In this document: positions 46,401 to 57,418 of the stretch, one piece after another
Layout of the letters: every line of letters starts with the position of its first letter
How positions within the stretch are numbered: position 1 is the stretch's first letter
Assembly: GCA_964035015.1 (NCBI GenBank)
Contig: OZ036008.1
Coordinates: 3,350,112 to 3,414,111 of the forward strand
Source of the DNA: Corallium rubrum
Lineage: Eukaryota; Cnidaria; Anthozoa; Scleralcyonacea; Coralliidae
Length of the DNA: 64,000 nucleotides
Reading direction: 5' to 3'
Translations under genes and position numbers: made by a program
The notes under the pieces: generated by a model
What the model was told of the DNA's origin: nothing
Databases searched by the model: none
What the model saw: the letters and a program-made list of their open reading frames with translations, nothing else

Positions 46401-49400
46401 TCCGCAGTTCGTTCTGAATTTCCAACTGGAGCTGGGAGAACTCCGGCTCCGGCTAAAAACGCCGGAGCTCCAGCAGAGCTCCGGTCTCTGGTGCTCCAGC
46501 GCACAGCACTAGTTTGACACTAGTGTGACAGTGGTGTCCACTAAACTACAGTTGTATTTTTTTTACCAATTAAGATTTGTTGGACATGTGCAATGCCCAT
46601 TTGTAATGTCAGACCTTGTAACAATTACACTAGTCTTGTCACTCTTGTGAGAATGCTTCAATCCAAGTTATCCTGGGTAACAACGACAAATACAATTGAG
46701 CCATGTAGCCAAGCCCATGGTTAAATTATACCAAACTGTACTCTACCCCCTCCCCCAAGGTGACTTTACTTTTCAGGTGAAAAAGCATTTACAGGTTGAT
46801 ATACAGTAGCCTGTAAAGAGACTGTCTTTAGGGGTATGTGGGGTTTGGGAGAAGAGTAGACAGTCTGTGGACAAATCCATTCAAAAATAAATTCTCTAGT
46901 CCGTGTGGCGGACTAATGTTCTGATTGGCTTATAATGTCTCTGCTACTTCCGCTTCTATTATGATTGGCCAACGGTTTCTAACTTTCACTTCCATTATCA
47001 GAATGTGGCTGGGATTGTTTAAAAATATTTTCACTTGTGTTGAGACAAAACTGTTTAGTTAACTTTTAAATAATGAAGGTAATTTTCTGTCAATTTAGCA
47101 GAAAATATCCCGAGTGAAATCACCGCGCGTGTGCTTCTGTAAAAGGCGGCCAGTAAAATAATTGGCAAATCAACTGCCTTGGATACTTAAATAGGATTAG
47201 AAGGAAATCACGAAATTTCCTTTTATCGCAGAGCAATGGCAGTCAATTAACAGTGGTGTAACCAAGGGGGGGCTCTGCCCCCCAATCATCTTCAAGACAG
47301 CTCCTGTGAAAAGTCCAAATCCGAGGAGAAAATTTGGGGGGGGGGGGGAGGTACGAAATGATCGCTGGATCCTCCCAGCATTCCTGTGAGTGCTTTAATA
47401 GATGACAATATATATAATTGGGGTCTTACTAACTGCAAGTAATGATTTACATTACAAGTGTATTATTTCAATCACTTGAAAGTCAAACCCACCATTTTTT
47501 TTGGCCGAGAATTGCCGAGGTTGTTCGAAAGCATCAATGACGAGTGCGATCTGAAATATTTGTATAACATGAAGTACTGGGAATACTATTATGTTTTATG
47601 GTAATGGCGGAAGCTCCTCGACATGTGTTTTTACAAGTGTAACTTTTCTTTATACACAAAGATATATTAGCTAAACTTTCTTGTGAAACCATAAAAATAT
47701 CTTTTTATGTGTACTACTTGTTATGTTCCAAATTCTTTTAACTCGAGCCCACAAAACGCAGGAAACCACATTGCAGAGGCCCCAGAATTCAAAATTTGAC
47801 CCTGGCTACGCCACTGTCAATTAACGTATGGTCACTAAGTATTGTAAGTAGACGTTTATTTCGACAATGTAGATGCGTCGAAGGCGAGTCACCTTGCAGT
47901 TTGTTTACATGCCAGGTGTCAAGGGGTGAAAGGCTAATTACATGTATAGGGTTTGAAGGCAGATGTTCTTTCTCCTCCTGTCCTCTCCTCACTGCTTTGC
48001 GGCTCAGCTTGCCCAAGAAAGAATGTCTGCTCGCAGGCTACAGTAGATATACATTAGCTAGTCAAATGCTGGGGTTAATAATATTATGTTTTAATTTTTT
48101 TTTAATAGATGATATCATAGCTATTAATAAACCATATGGTCTAGCAGTACAAGGTAAATTTAGTCTTGTTCAAAATGTTTCCTAAAAATGAATGATTAAT
48201 CTTTCAGTTACTATATTAAATGTACAGTACACTACATTAAATTTTGGTTGCTTTGCTGTATTGCAGAATTAATAAATATATTATTGTTAGGTGATCGAAA
48301 AACTGGTTTTTGTTTGACTGATCTACTGGAAGACTTTGCTAAAGCCAAAGGATTGAAAACCAAACCACAACTTGCCCACAGACTTGACAGGTGAGGCTTT
48401 GTAGCAAGATTTGGAGGTTAGTTGGTGTTAGATAGTTGTGGATGGCCATCCACGGTTCAGAGTTTTTCAGAGTATGTACCGAGTATGTTAACATGTACAG
48501 CAAGAACTAAGAAAACTGAAAAAGAAATTTGACCAACAAAGGTTTTTCAGTCGCCCCAGCTGACCCGCTTTTCCTACACTGTCAGTCCTTTTTGGGAGCA
48601 AAATTACACGTGTGCGATAATTCACACGCGTAAATAATTTTGCGCATGCGAAACGCACGTGCGTTTAAAGTTATCAATTATGGCACAGAAATATGAACCT
48701 AACTTTTTTATTTCCTACACATCTGAAAAAGAAAGCTGCGTTGCTTAATATTCATTGTAAGACATTATCTTTCGCTTTAACGCATTAGTTAAGTTGTAAA
48801 ATGTAAAACGTACTCCGCTGTGAAAACTGTTAAGACACCTACGCTTAAAGACATAGTCAATCGAGATATGGTCTGGAAACTCGGCAAACTTCAAAGCGCC
48901 TATAATGAGATCTTACGTTACTTTGTGAGACCTTACGTTACATTGTGAGACCTTACGTTACATTGTGAGACTTTACGTTACATTGTGAGACATTACGTTA
49001 CATTATGAGACCTCACGTTACATTATGAGACATTACGTTGCATTGTGAGACCTTACGTTACATTGTGAGACCTTACGTTACATTGTGAGACCTTACGTTA
49101 CATTATGAGACCTTACGTTACATTGTGACACCTTACGTTACGTTGTGACACCTTACATTACATTGTGAGACCTTACATTACGTTGTGAGATGTGACATAT
49201 TACTGAAACTTTCCCACATTTTCATAATTGCAAGGTGAATGAACAATTGAATATGGCTTTTCACGCGTGCGATGAACAGCACGCGCAGTTGGGTTCACGC
49301 GTGTGCCAACGCGTGCGTGTGCGATCGCACGCGTCAAACGAAAAGGACTGAACTTTCTCTGTTAAAACTGGACTACATAGTTATAGTCTTGTTTTTTTAA

Positions 49401-52400
49401 TTTTTTACTTTAGAAACTGTACTGGGGTGCTTCTTTTATCAAGGTAGGTACTTGCTCAATAAAACTTATTTTGGGGAAGTTGACCACTTTATTCTTCTTC
49501 ATCTCCTTCATCATGTTTGCGTTTAATTGATTGCTTTTTTTTTAAAAATTGTACCATACTTTCACCAATTCGTTCTTTCTGTTTCGTTTTTACAAAATTT
49601 TCCATTTCATTTTTTTTCTTCAAGTTCAAATTCATCTTTTTTTTTTATTCCTTGAAGAAGTTTATTAGTATCATGTGTTGATTTTAAATAATCTAATAAT
49701 ATAATTAATACAATAAATGCTGTAAGATGGCTCAATATTAAAAAAAGTTTAGAAAATGGGTCAATTGCCTACAGTATAGTCACATAATTATGGGGCCTAT
49801 AGAAATCTATTGATGGTTTGCCTATAGAATTACTGTATGTTCCTATAGGTCGCCTATAGAAAATGGGCCAATTGCCTATAGCTAGAAAATTATAGGATTC
49901 TACATGTTGCCCTAAGCTATAGAATACTGTATAACCCAACCAATGAGTGTTTTTTTATGGGGTGGGGACTATATATTGTTCGTGCATTATGTTCACAACG
50001 CATTTTTTTAGTCTTTGTTTTACAAACAAACAAACTTGACATTATATTATCTGATAAAAGTTTTTTAACTTGAAATTGCTCTTAAGCCCTAATGAAACGA
50101 GAACGCAAGTCATCGCAAGTTGGCAATCACGAATTTCTGTGGTGGTCATTCGAACACCCAAATTAACAAAATAAAGGTTTCATGAATGTTTTAAACAAGT
50201 TTTAACTTTGTCCGGTACATAATATTTTTGGGAAATTATTCAGAGACTGAGATAGTGTGACTGCCAACTTGCGATGACTTGCGTTCTTGTTTGATTACGG
50301 CTTTAAGCAATATAAACATGTTACATGTAAATGTATTAGTCATTACCTTAGTGCCATTTTTGAATAATTCTATTGTCTATTCTCTATTGTCTAACATATA
50401 CTGTACACTCATATTGGTACATATTACTGTACAACTGTAAACTTCTGGCCATTCTTATAATATTGATAACAGGTTTAGATATACAGTATTCAGATTTTAG
50501 AATTTCTTATTTGTTTGTGCTTTCTTAGGTCTGATAGAGCAGCTCAATATTTAGGTGAAGTGTTCAGGCAAAACAGAATCCAGAAAACATATTGGGCTGT
50601 GGTTGTAGGTGCACCAACACATGATCAAGGAGATATCTGTATTCCTCTTAAGGAAGATGCAGTGAATGGACGTTATAAGATAGTTCTTAGTGAGGAAGAA
50701 CCAAACAAAAGTAAAAATGTAAGTACAGGTAGCTGCATATAAACTACTAGCTAGAGGCATTTAAGAGATAGTCTGCATTCATATATCTTTACTTTGGAGC
50801 GGACTTTGGAATGGATTATTGACTGGACTTTGAACTAGACTTTGGAGTGGACTTTGGAGTGGACTTTGAACTGGACTTTGGAGTGGACTTTGGACTGGAC
50901 TTTGGAGTGGACTTTGGAATGGATTATGAAGTGGACTGCACTTTGAACTGAACTGGACTTTGGAGTGGACTTTGGAGTGGACTTTGGACTTTGGAGTGGA
51001 CTTTGGACTGTACTTTGGAGTGGACTTTGAACTGGACTTTGGAGTGGACTTTGAACTGGACTTTGGAGTGGACTTTGGAATGGATTATGAAGTGGACTGC
51101 ACTTTGAACTGAACTGGACTTTGGAGTGGACTTTGGACTTTGGAGTGGACTTTGGACTGGATGTTGGACTGGCCGTTGGACTTGGACGTTGCTGGGCAGG
51201 GCTTACAAGTTTTTATTAAATTTGCACACAATGCAGATATGTTTAGACAGAACGTTGCAAGTCCCGCCCAGCAATGTGTGACATTTTGCCTGGAAACGTC
51301 TTGATTAACTTTTACAACAAACGCGACAATTGTTGTCGTTAAATGCTCAACCTGAATCTGCTGTAAGTGTGTAGTTCACATCACGGTCTGTCGGTCTCCT
51401 AATGTTTTGTTGTTAATGTGCTTTAGGACTCGCGTTCCAGGACCGCGAATACCAGATTCAAGGTGATTGCAACCAACAAGAGTACATGCTCTCTGTTAGA
51501 GTTGCGCCCAGTTAGTGGTTACAAACATCAACTGAGAGTTCATCTTGCACAAGGCCTAAGCACACCGATACTAGGTGATCACAAATATTCTGCAGAAAAA
51601 CAACAACCACAGGTGTAGTACTGCATATCTTCGGTTAACTGAATGGGGTATATATAGTGTTACATGTACATCCAATAACTTGTACATTATTTGTATGTAC
51701 TGTAGTTGCGGAAGGTTGTTATTACCAAAACCGATGATGCGCGGCATGGCCCGGAAAAACAAGTCATGATTTCTGCCCAAAACATTGACGAATCCGTCTG
51801 CATTCCTAAATCTTTTTGGCTGGAGAACTCAAAAGTAGCAAATCAGAGCCGGCTGGCCCTATGTGCCATTGTGCCAATGGCACGTGCGCCCCCTTAGAAT
51901 GCCGTTACTGCGCCCCTTTCCCGTTGTATAATATTATATTTGATATGTAGTGCAATTCCTATTTAAAAACCCAATTTTGGACTTATAGTTGTTTTACGTT
52001 TTAATCAGTATGGTACAGCTAATAGTATATTACGATTAAATAATATTTTAGTACGCTTCACATAGCTGACAGCTTGACATGAACTACTCACCTAATTAAT
52101 GGTACACACGATATGAGTTGATTTGTCCATGTATGATGACATGTCCTCATGATGTATGCCTTGCATGTTATGGTGTATTCCTATATAAAATGGGTGTATT
52201 CCTATATAAAATGAGTATATTTGAATATTTTGTTTTGTATTTTATATCCTTCAAAACTCTTTCAAAGGCCCGTCAAAATGCAGGAAATGCTATTTCAGAG
52301 ACTCTAAAATTCAAAATTTTCCGGGGGAACATCCCCCCAGACCCCCCTAGAAGTTGGTCGCACCTTCGGCGCTCCTTGCCCGTTGTTAAATATTCTGAGA

Positions 52401-54097
52401 GAAACCCTGACGGCGCCCCACTCCCTAATGGCACCGCTCCTAATACGAAGCCAGTCCGACTCTGTAGCAAATGGCCGCGCATCATCGGTTTTAGTAATAC
52501 TTCAAAAGTTGGTTTTTAAAGCAAATGTTTTAATCGATTTTTATCTGAACCACATTGAAACAAGTTTTAATATCCAGCCGAACCACAATAAGACCGCATC
52601 TTTGAGTAAACTGATTTTGAAGTCACATAGATTAATGTACTTAGTTTGAGCATATAAGTGATTACCTTAATACGGTCGAGGTTAAAAGGAATGATTCAAA
52701 GGGACGCGGCTTTCATGGCTTTTCCAAAATATGTCGTCAAATTTGTGGGTTTTTTTTCAAATTTGTCATCAAGTTTCAGTGAGTCTCAAGATTTTAGCAA
52801 GCTTTCCGATACCCTAACCACAACATAAGGTTTACCCCCCTAGCTTTTGGAAAAACAAATTTGTCGACATATTTTGGAAAAGCCGCGAAAGGACTGGACG
52901 GATCCGTTTGAGTCATGCCTTTTAGCCGAAACCCTGGAATACTGGCAAAGCATTCTGGTAGTTGTAGGAGTGCACCCAACCCACTGATCTGTATATAAAC
53001 TGGATGGAGCATGAGGCCGGATTTTGCGTGCCAGTTGTATGATGACGTGACCACTACCCAAGATGGCCGCCACTAAAGTTCATAGCTTTCGTAGATTGAA
53101 AACAGACAAAAAGAGTTATTTTAAGAAAATTTAAACGAATGTAAGGTTTAAGACGTTAATTTCTTGTATTTGTTTCTGTTACTGAGCTATAGAGCCTATA
53201 AATTTCGTTGTTTTTCTTCAGTGCCGACAACGAAGAAATTTCACGATAATATAAACTGAAAAACAGACTATAAAATCTACGAAGAATTCAATTTCAAGTC
53301 TTTTATAGTAATCTTAATGCCTTAACAATATTTCGTGTTGTGTACTTGCCATCGTTTGACTGTATTTGTTGTTAAACAGTGAAAACTAAACGAACCGGCA
53401 TCTGTTGTTTGCTTTATGGCTTTTCCGACTCCCCCGGATAATCTGACCGTGCTGACGTCAAGATTGCTTATGCTAGTCAATTTTAGGATTGGGAACAAGT
53501 TCTAAGGCCGCAATGCGTCATATGTTCCACTACGTAAGCTGGCGGCGACTGCCACGAAATGTTTGACTGCTGGCCATAGGGAATGGCCTATCCAGTTGTA
53601 TATAGAGATCAGTGGTCATCCCTTTAGCCGAAACCCTAGAATACTGGCAAAGCATTGTGGTAGTTGTAGGAGTGCCCCATTTCACGTCATTGTATATACA
53701 AGCACTGTACTATAACAGTACATGTTTTATGCAAGAGATGTAAATACATGTACGTATATGCGTATCTATTTTTTGTATTTCTTAGGTTGTGCCATTACGA
53801 TTGCTACAGATGTTGGGCTTCAAAGGCGCCACGAATCCTAAAACAGGCAAGAAAAAGATTCAACCTTGGCAAAGAGCTCTTATTCCAATGCACCTGCACG
53901 CCAAGGAGGTCAAACTCGACGACTTAGAACAGAAACCGGTGATTATCCGCGCTCCGTTTCCAGACTTTTTCACAACGACGTTGTCTAGCTTGAAGCTGGA
54001 TCCCATCAGGACCAACCAGAGAATGTCAGTATTAGAAAAACGGCATAAAAATCTCCGGCAGTTAGGTATTTCGACAAACCTTCGATCGGGTTTTTAG
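43471..54097 (+). CDS. RPUSD4: Mitochondrial RNA pseudouridine synthase RPUSD4
   Basis: RluA-family enzyme that isomerises uridine to pseudouridine in mitochondrial 16S rRNA and mitochondrial tRNA. Exons: 43471-43543, 48109-48153, 48291-48390, 49414-49443, 50529-50718, 51427-51612, 53786-54097 (stop TAG). All junctions are in phase, giving 311 residues against 377 in human. Motifs: INKPYGLAVQG (about 30-40), HRLDR with the catalytic Asp at about 72, TGVLLLSR, KTYWAVVVGAP, LRPVSGYKHQLRVHL, PILGDHKYS, and IPMHLHAKEV near the C-terminus. The short N-terminus (ASSLVLKRSTLLQQLLQ) is basic and amphipathic as for mitochondrial import. ATGs in frame at 43423 and 43429 could extend it; 43471 has the best context (gccATGG). 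Joining exon 1 to exon 2 gives NVIYNKHDIIAINKPYG, which aligns with the family, so no exon is missing there. Intron 1 (4.6 kb) holds three hAT elements plus a fragment of a fourth, intron 5 a minisatellite. Confidence 0.94.
43913..43974. mobile_element. hAT-like element, left fragment, interrupted
   Basis: Left terminus CAGTGGTGTAGCCAAGG at 43913. The sequence is cut at 43974 by the 43975-45471 insertion and resumes at 45472 with gggggtctgggggcatg, which fits this family's ggggtccgggggcatg block. The right terminus was not found. Confidence 0.6.
43975..45471. mobile_element. hAT-like element, 1497 bp, nested in another hAT
   Basis: Ends CAGTGGTGCATCTAGGG and tagttgcaccactg are flanked by a perfect 8 bp duplication, gggggtct (43967-43974 and 45472-45479). 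Subterminal gggccctgtggg / ccacaggccccg-type mirror. An inner palindrome at about 44716-44866 has arms gacctggaagataaagaa / ttctttatcttccaggt. No intact transposase. It lies in RPUSD4 intron 1. Confidence 0.85.
45761..46511. mobile_element. hAT-like element with TAGTGCTGTGC ends
   Basis: Ends TAGTGCTGTGC and gcacagcacta are flanked by a perfect 8 bp duplication, gtttgaca (45753-45760 and 46512-46519). Subterminal regions are rich in agctccagctccgg and ccggctccggc words. It lies in RPUSD4 intron 1. Confidence 0.87.
47251..47816. mobile_element. hAT-like MITE with CAGTGGTGTAACCA ends
   Basis: Ends CAGTGGTGTAACCAAGG and cctggctacgccactg are flanked by a perfect 8 bp duplication, tcaattaa (47243-47250 and 47817-47824). 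566 bp, no transposase. It lies in RPUSD4 intron 1. Confidence 0.9.
48852..48906. repeat. Truncated end of a CATAGTC MITE
   Basis: catagtcaatcgagatatgg followed by tctggaaactcggc and aaagcgcctataatgag matches the family's terminal 55 bp and then passes directly into the 20 bp tandem array. It is in RPUSD4 intron 3. Confidence 0.75.
48907..49190. repeat. 20 bp minisatellite, 14 units
   Basis: The unit is gagaccttacgttacattgt, with point variants (tcttac, cattac, cctcac, gacacc). Fourteen units fit exactly from 48907. It is in RPUSD4 intron 3. Confidence 0.95.
49489..49692 (-). pseudogene. Possible antisense exon of an unknown protein, with a frameshift
   Basis: On the minus strand, after an acceptor-like ttattattag (49693-49694), the codons read DYLKSTHDTNKLLQGIKKKD, then EFELEEKK. 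After a one-base shift in a run of eight A (about 49612-49619) they read NEMENFVKTKQKERIGESM, VQFLKKK, SIKRKH and an acidic end DEGDEEE with stop TAA at 49491-49489. The composition and low-complexity basic/acidic pattern look like the C-terminus of a coiled-coil protein; I do not recognise the family. It lies inside RPUSD4 intron 4 on the opposite strand. The frame break could be a sequencing error in the homopolymer, a pseudogene, or chance in AT-rich DNA. Confidence 0.3.
50797..51180. repeat. tggactttggag minisatellite in RPUSD4 intron 5
   Basis: Repeats of ggactttggagt mixed with ggactttgaact, with a higher-order block (tggaatggattatgaagtgg ... gcactttgaactgaactgg) present at about 50914 and 51075. 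Confidence 0.92.
51230..51426. other. RPUSD4 intron 5 remainder
   Basis: Holds a short inverted pair gttgctgggcagggctt (about 51188) / gtcccgcccagcaatgt (about 51260). No exon is seen. Confidence 0.4.
51613..52981. other. RPUSD4 intron 6, first part
   Basis: No exon is seen. 52265-52350 carries the hAT-like fragment ggggggaacatccccccaga-type block in inverse orientation, and 52757-52920 the repeat shared with the LLPH/RPUSD4 promoter. Confidence 0.4.
52982..53614. mobile_element. CACTGATCT-ended element, copy 2
   Basis: Ends cactgatctgtatataaact and gttgtatatagagatcagtg, with interior matching 27516-28188 (gatgacgtgaccactaccca, catagctttcgtagattgaa, tgtttgactgctggccatag). No clear 8 bp duplication here. 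It lies in RPUSD4 intron 6. Confidence 0.72.
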
Positions 54098-54151
54098 GCA
54101 TTGAACAATCCCTAAAAATTTAAGATATTTAAAAGGTCTATGAAATGAATT

Positions 54152-54541
54152 GGCATTTTTGTTGTTTTATTGTACAGAGGAGCATGGCAGGAACACTCAC
54201 TGAAAATTTCAAGAGAATCTGATGCGTAGTTTTCGCACTATTAACTCTCAAAGTTTGCCATGGCTAGTTCGTTCTTGGAGAAAAATTGGGCTTTCGGTAA
54301 CAATGCTTATGACGTACGCAGATGGACAACTATGCATAAGAACAATAGATTTCACTATTAATGATCCATCTGTGTACGTCATAAGGCATTGTTACCAAGA
54401 AGCCCAAATTTCCCCAAAACAAACTATCCACGGCAAATTTTAAGAGTTGATAGCGTGGAAACTATACGTATCAGATTCTCTTGAAATTTTCAGTGAGTGC
54501 TCCTGCCATGCTCCTCTGTACACTAAAACAACAAAAATGCC
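54152..54541. mobile_element. Foldback directly after RPUSD4
   Basis: Arms ggcatttttgttgttttatt / aaaacaacaaaaatgcc, then gaggagcatggcaggaacac / gctcctgccatgctcctc and tgcttatgacgtacgcagat / atctgtgtacgtcataaggc, form a palindrome of about 390 bp beginning 55 bp after the stop codon. Confidence 0.8.
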
Positions 54542-54565
54542 ATTCAAAATCCCATTGTTATGTAT

Positions 54566-54812
54566 GAAATAGGTTGCGTCTTACGCACGCTCTGATTGGT
54601 CAGTTACCGTGTGACGTCACGGTAGATTTCTTAGCCTTATTTCATAAAAGAAATGAGAAAATGGATGCCCTGCGTTTATATAACCTGATGCAAACACTCG
54701 AGTGAGTTTGGGAGAATTTGAAAGTACTTACGTAGACATTCGCCTACGCCTCGGGTTCACACAAACTTTCGAATTCTCCCAACTCACTTGAGTGTTTGCA
54801 TCAGGCTTTATA
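54566..54812. repeat. Foldback with gatgcaaacactcgagtgag arms
   Basis: Arms gcaaacactcgagtgagttt / aactcacttgagtgtttgc around ttacgtagacattcgcctac. It abuts the following repeat. Confidence 0.5.
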
Positions 54813-54817
54813 AAATA

Positions 54818-55478
54818 AGGTGCCCTCTCCGCACGCTCTGATTGGCTGGGCTCCGTGCATTTATAAGAGAACATAGATCATGAATGACGTAGAATGGCGT
54901 CAGCAGGCCGGAAAAGCCCGCCAAATTCCTAAACTACCTCACTTTTAGTTTGATTTTTCCTCTTCTTATTTTATAAAACAAATCATAGTCAATCGAGATA
55001 TGGTCTGGAAACTAGGCTAAAGTCTTTGGTCTATCTTTTTGTCCGCCTTTATGCATTTTTGTGCACGGTGCACGGTCACTGAACATATTGTGTTTTAGTA
55101 TAATGAACGAAGTGTCCAATAGCAACGTTTCAGTTCAATCACTCAACCGTGCTATTTAAATATTAATAAACCTAAAACAAAAGATGTGCACGGTGTTAAG
55201 GTACGGTTCAACATAAAATCACAGCTCATTATAGGCGCTTTGACGTTTTTGCCGAGTTTCCAGACCATATCTCGATTGACTAGGAACAAATAAAACATAT
55301 CGCTCCTGTGCATATGTACTCTTATAAAGGTACATTTGACGTGATTTGAACACGAAAGAAGTGTAAAGGCACGAGGCTATCGCCTCGTGCCTCTACTCAA
55401 CTTCTTTCGTGTTCAAATGACGTCAAACGTGCCTTTATAAGGGTACATATGCACGGAGCTTTATGTTTTATTTGTTAA
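54818..55478. mobile_element. Repeat unit carrying an inserted CATAGTC MITE
   Basis: The same repeat as 32868-33217 (aaggtgccctctccgcacgc ... atgttttatttgtta), interrupted at its aacaaat by the 54984-55284 element. Confidence 0.75.
54984..55284. mobile_element. CATAGTC palindromic MITE with 7 bp duplication and known empty site
   Basis: Ends catagtcaatcgagatatgg and ccatatctcgattgactagg are flanked by a perfect aacaaat (54977-54983 and 55285-55291). At 33027-33033 the same host repeat has a single aacaaat without the insert. Confidence 0.88.
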
Positions 55479-55970
55479 ATATAAACACGGGCGGCCATTT
55501 TCTATTTCTTAGGGGGGTATAGCTGGGTTTTTCCTCGATCGCCTCGATGTAACTCAGACTGCCAATTGGTACATTTAAGGTCACGTGGATTTGATAAGTT
55601 AACTGTTTTCCGCCGCCCGAGCAATATTATATAAGTACAACCGTTTTTGCCCTCACGAGAAAGCGTAAAGGATGCAAGATTTTTGAGTTTTATTTTTTAA
55701 TTTATTTTATAACATATAAAGCATGAGCAGCGATGATGCGATCTGTATCTGATTTACAAGGCGAGCTGCAAGCGAACCGTAGTAAATCAGATACAGATCG
55801 GCTACGAATGCTTTATCGTACTTATCAAATGGACGGTAATAAGTTCTGCTTACTTAGGCTATCTGCACACGATAAATTTCCATATTGTTTACTGTTCTCA
55901 AGGGAATCGAGAACAATCGGCTCATTATATTGAAACAATACGAAAACGCTCGGAAACGTTACCGTCATAC
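55479..55970. other. Short gene-free stretch
   Basis: Contains a palindrome at about 55739-55800 (gatctgtatctgatttac / gtaaatcagatacagatc). No gene is seen. Confidence 0.4.
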
Positions 55971-56268
55971 CATAGTCAATCGAGATATGGTCTGGAAACT
56001 CGGCAAACTTCAAAGCGCCTATAATGAGCTGTGATTTTATGTTGAACCGTACCTTACACCGTGCACATCCTTTGTTTTAGGTTTATTAATAATTAAATAG
56101 CACGGTTGAGTGATTGAACTGAAACGTTGCTATTGGACAATTCGTTCATTATACTAAAGTACAATGTGTTCAGTGACCATGCACCGTGCACAAAAACGCA
56201 TAAAGGTGAACAAAAAGATAAACCAAAGACTTTAGCTGAGTTTCCAGACCATATCTCGATTGACTATG
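55971..56268. mobile_element. CATAGTC palindromic MITE, intact copy
   Basis: Ends catagtcaatcgagatatgg and ccatatctcgattgactatg are flanked by a perfect 7 bp duplication, gtcatac (55964-55970 and 56269-56275). Confidence 0.9.
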
Positions 56269-56291
56269 GTCATACTGTGTGCACATAGTCC

Positions 56292-56972
56292 AAGACCCCG
56301 TTTACACGATGCCGGTACAATTTGAAAACGGAACAAAATCATGCCGGTATGCAAATACAGCATATAACATTTCATGTTATTTTTGTGCCGGTATCGTGTT
56401 AACGCAAGGCCTAAACGGCATGATTTTGCAGAGTTGGAAAAAGTATTCAACCTTCCTCTGGATGGGTTTTTAAGTTTAGATAACCTTCCTCAAAATATAT
56501 AGCGAGAATTTTGTGTTTTGCAACGTTCATAAATACTGCGTGAATTTTACAGTACCTTGGTTTTCTAGGTTTTCTTAGGTAAGCTTTGGCATACTACAAT
56601 AGCTACTAATAAGTGCATGACCGCTGCTGACTGACCGCCTACTAACTACCCTCGACTGCTGCGAAGATACAGACATCACAGCAGACATCAGCGGACATGT
56701 CTTACACATATGTAACTGCTGCCACTGCCAGTGCTGGATAACTGTTGGTTAGCCAATGTTTTGCTGCAATCGCCTTTCTTCTCGGCACCTTGCTTGATCA
56801 ATTACAAACTTTCTCAGATTACCGAATGTGTTGTTTCACGTGTTTTCACTTTAAACCTTCCTCACTAAATTAAACCTTCCTCCGGGTGGTACCCGCATAC
56901 CCGCAGCTTTTTTCCAACTCTGTGATTTTGTTCCGTTTTCAAATTGTACCGGCATCGTGTAAATGGGGTCTT
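56292..56972. mobile_element. aagaccccgtttacacgatg MITE, copy 2, interrupted
   Basis: Ends aagaccccgtttacacgatg and catcgtgtaaatggggtctt match the 22383-22789 element. It is split by the hAT-like insertion at 56429-56922. Confidence 0.78.
56429..56922. mobile_element. hAT-like MITE with CAGAGTTGGAAAAA ends, nested
   Basis: Ends CAGAGTTGGAAAAA and ttttttccaactctg are flanked by a perfect 8 bp duplication, tgattttg (56421-56428 and 56923-56930). Subterminal accttcctctggatgg / cctccgggtggt are related. No transposase. Confidence 0.88.
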
Positions 56973-57418
56973 AATCAATCTTATAGCATGATAAACAATA
57001 TTTGAGCTGATTTGAGGTCGCAAAGCATTGTTGTTAAATGTACCGCCGCCATCTTTTTCGGTACCGTCAATTTGTTCGCTTTGTTTTTGACGAGTGTTTT
57101 TCACTTTCGGAAAATGTTTTTCCGCGCTTTTTTCCCGTGCGCCATTGAAAAATGGAGCACGCACGAGGGTATAAATCCATGTCCTATATGCACGAATTTA
57201 TTGGTTAGGATTAGGGTGTGTGTTGGGGTCAGGCTTTCATGAAGTACCTGGGTTATTTAGGACATGGAATTATTACCACGCACGACAAGTGATTGGAAAC
57301 GTTGTATTATTACTGGGGGCTCAGAAATCTTTTCCAAGTAGTTGAGCTTGACAAACGTCCACCAAACGTCTGTTGTATTAAAGTTGTTGCAAAGAAAAAC
57401 TCGAGCGTTGGATTTATA
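56973..57418. other. Gene-free stretch
   Basis: No gene recognised; a short open frame at 57012-57242 has no supporting family or splice context. Confidence 0.35.

Noticed and set aside
48907..49190. CRISPR-like array
   Set aside because: Units are 20 bp with no unique spacers, in an intron of a eukaryotic gene; it is a minisatellite.
53786..54097. Reading the last RPUSD4 exon as an independent gene starting at GTG
   Set aside because: An acceptor (tttcttag) precedes it and it continues the RPUSD4 protein in phase.
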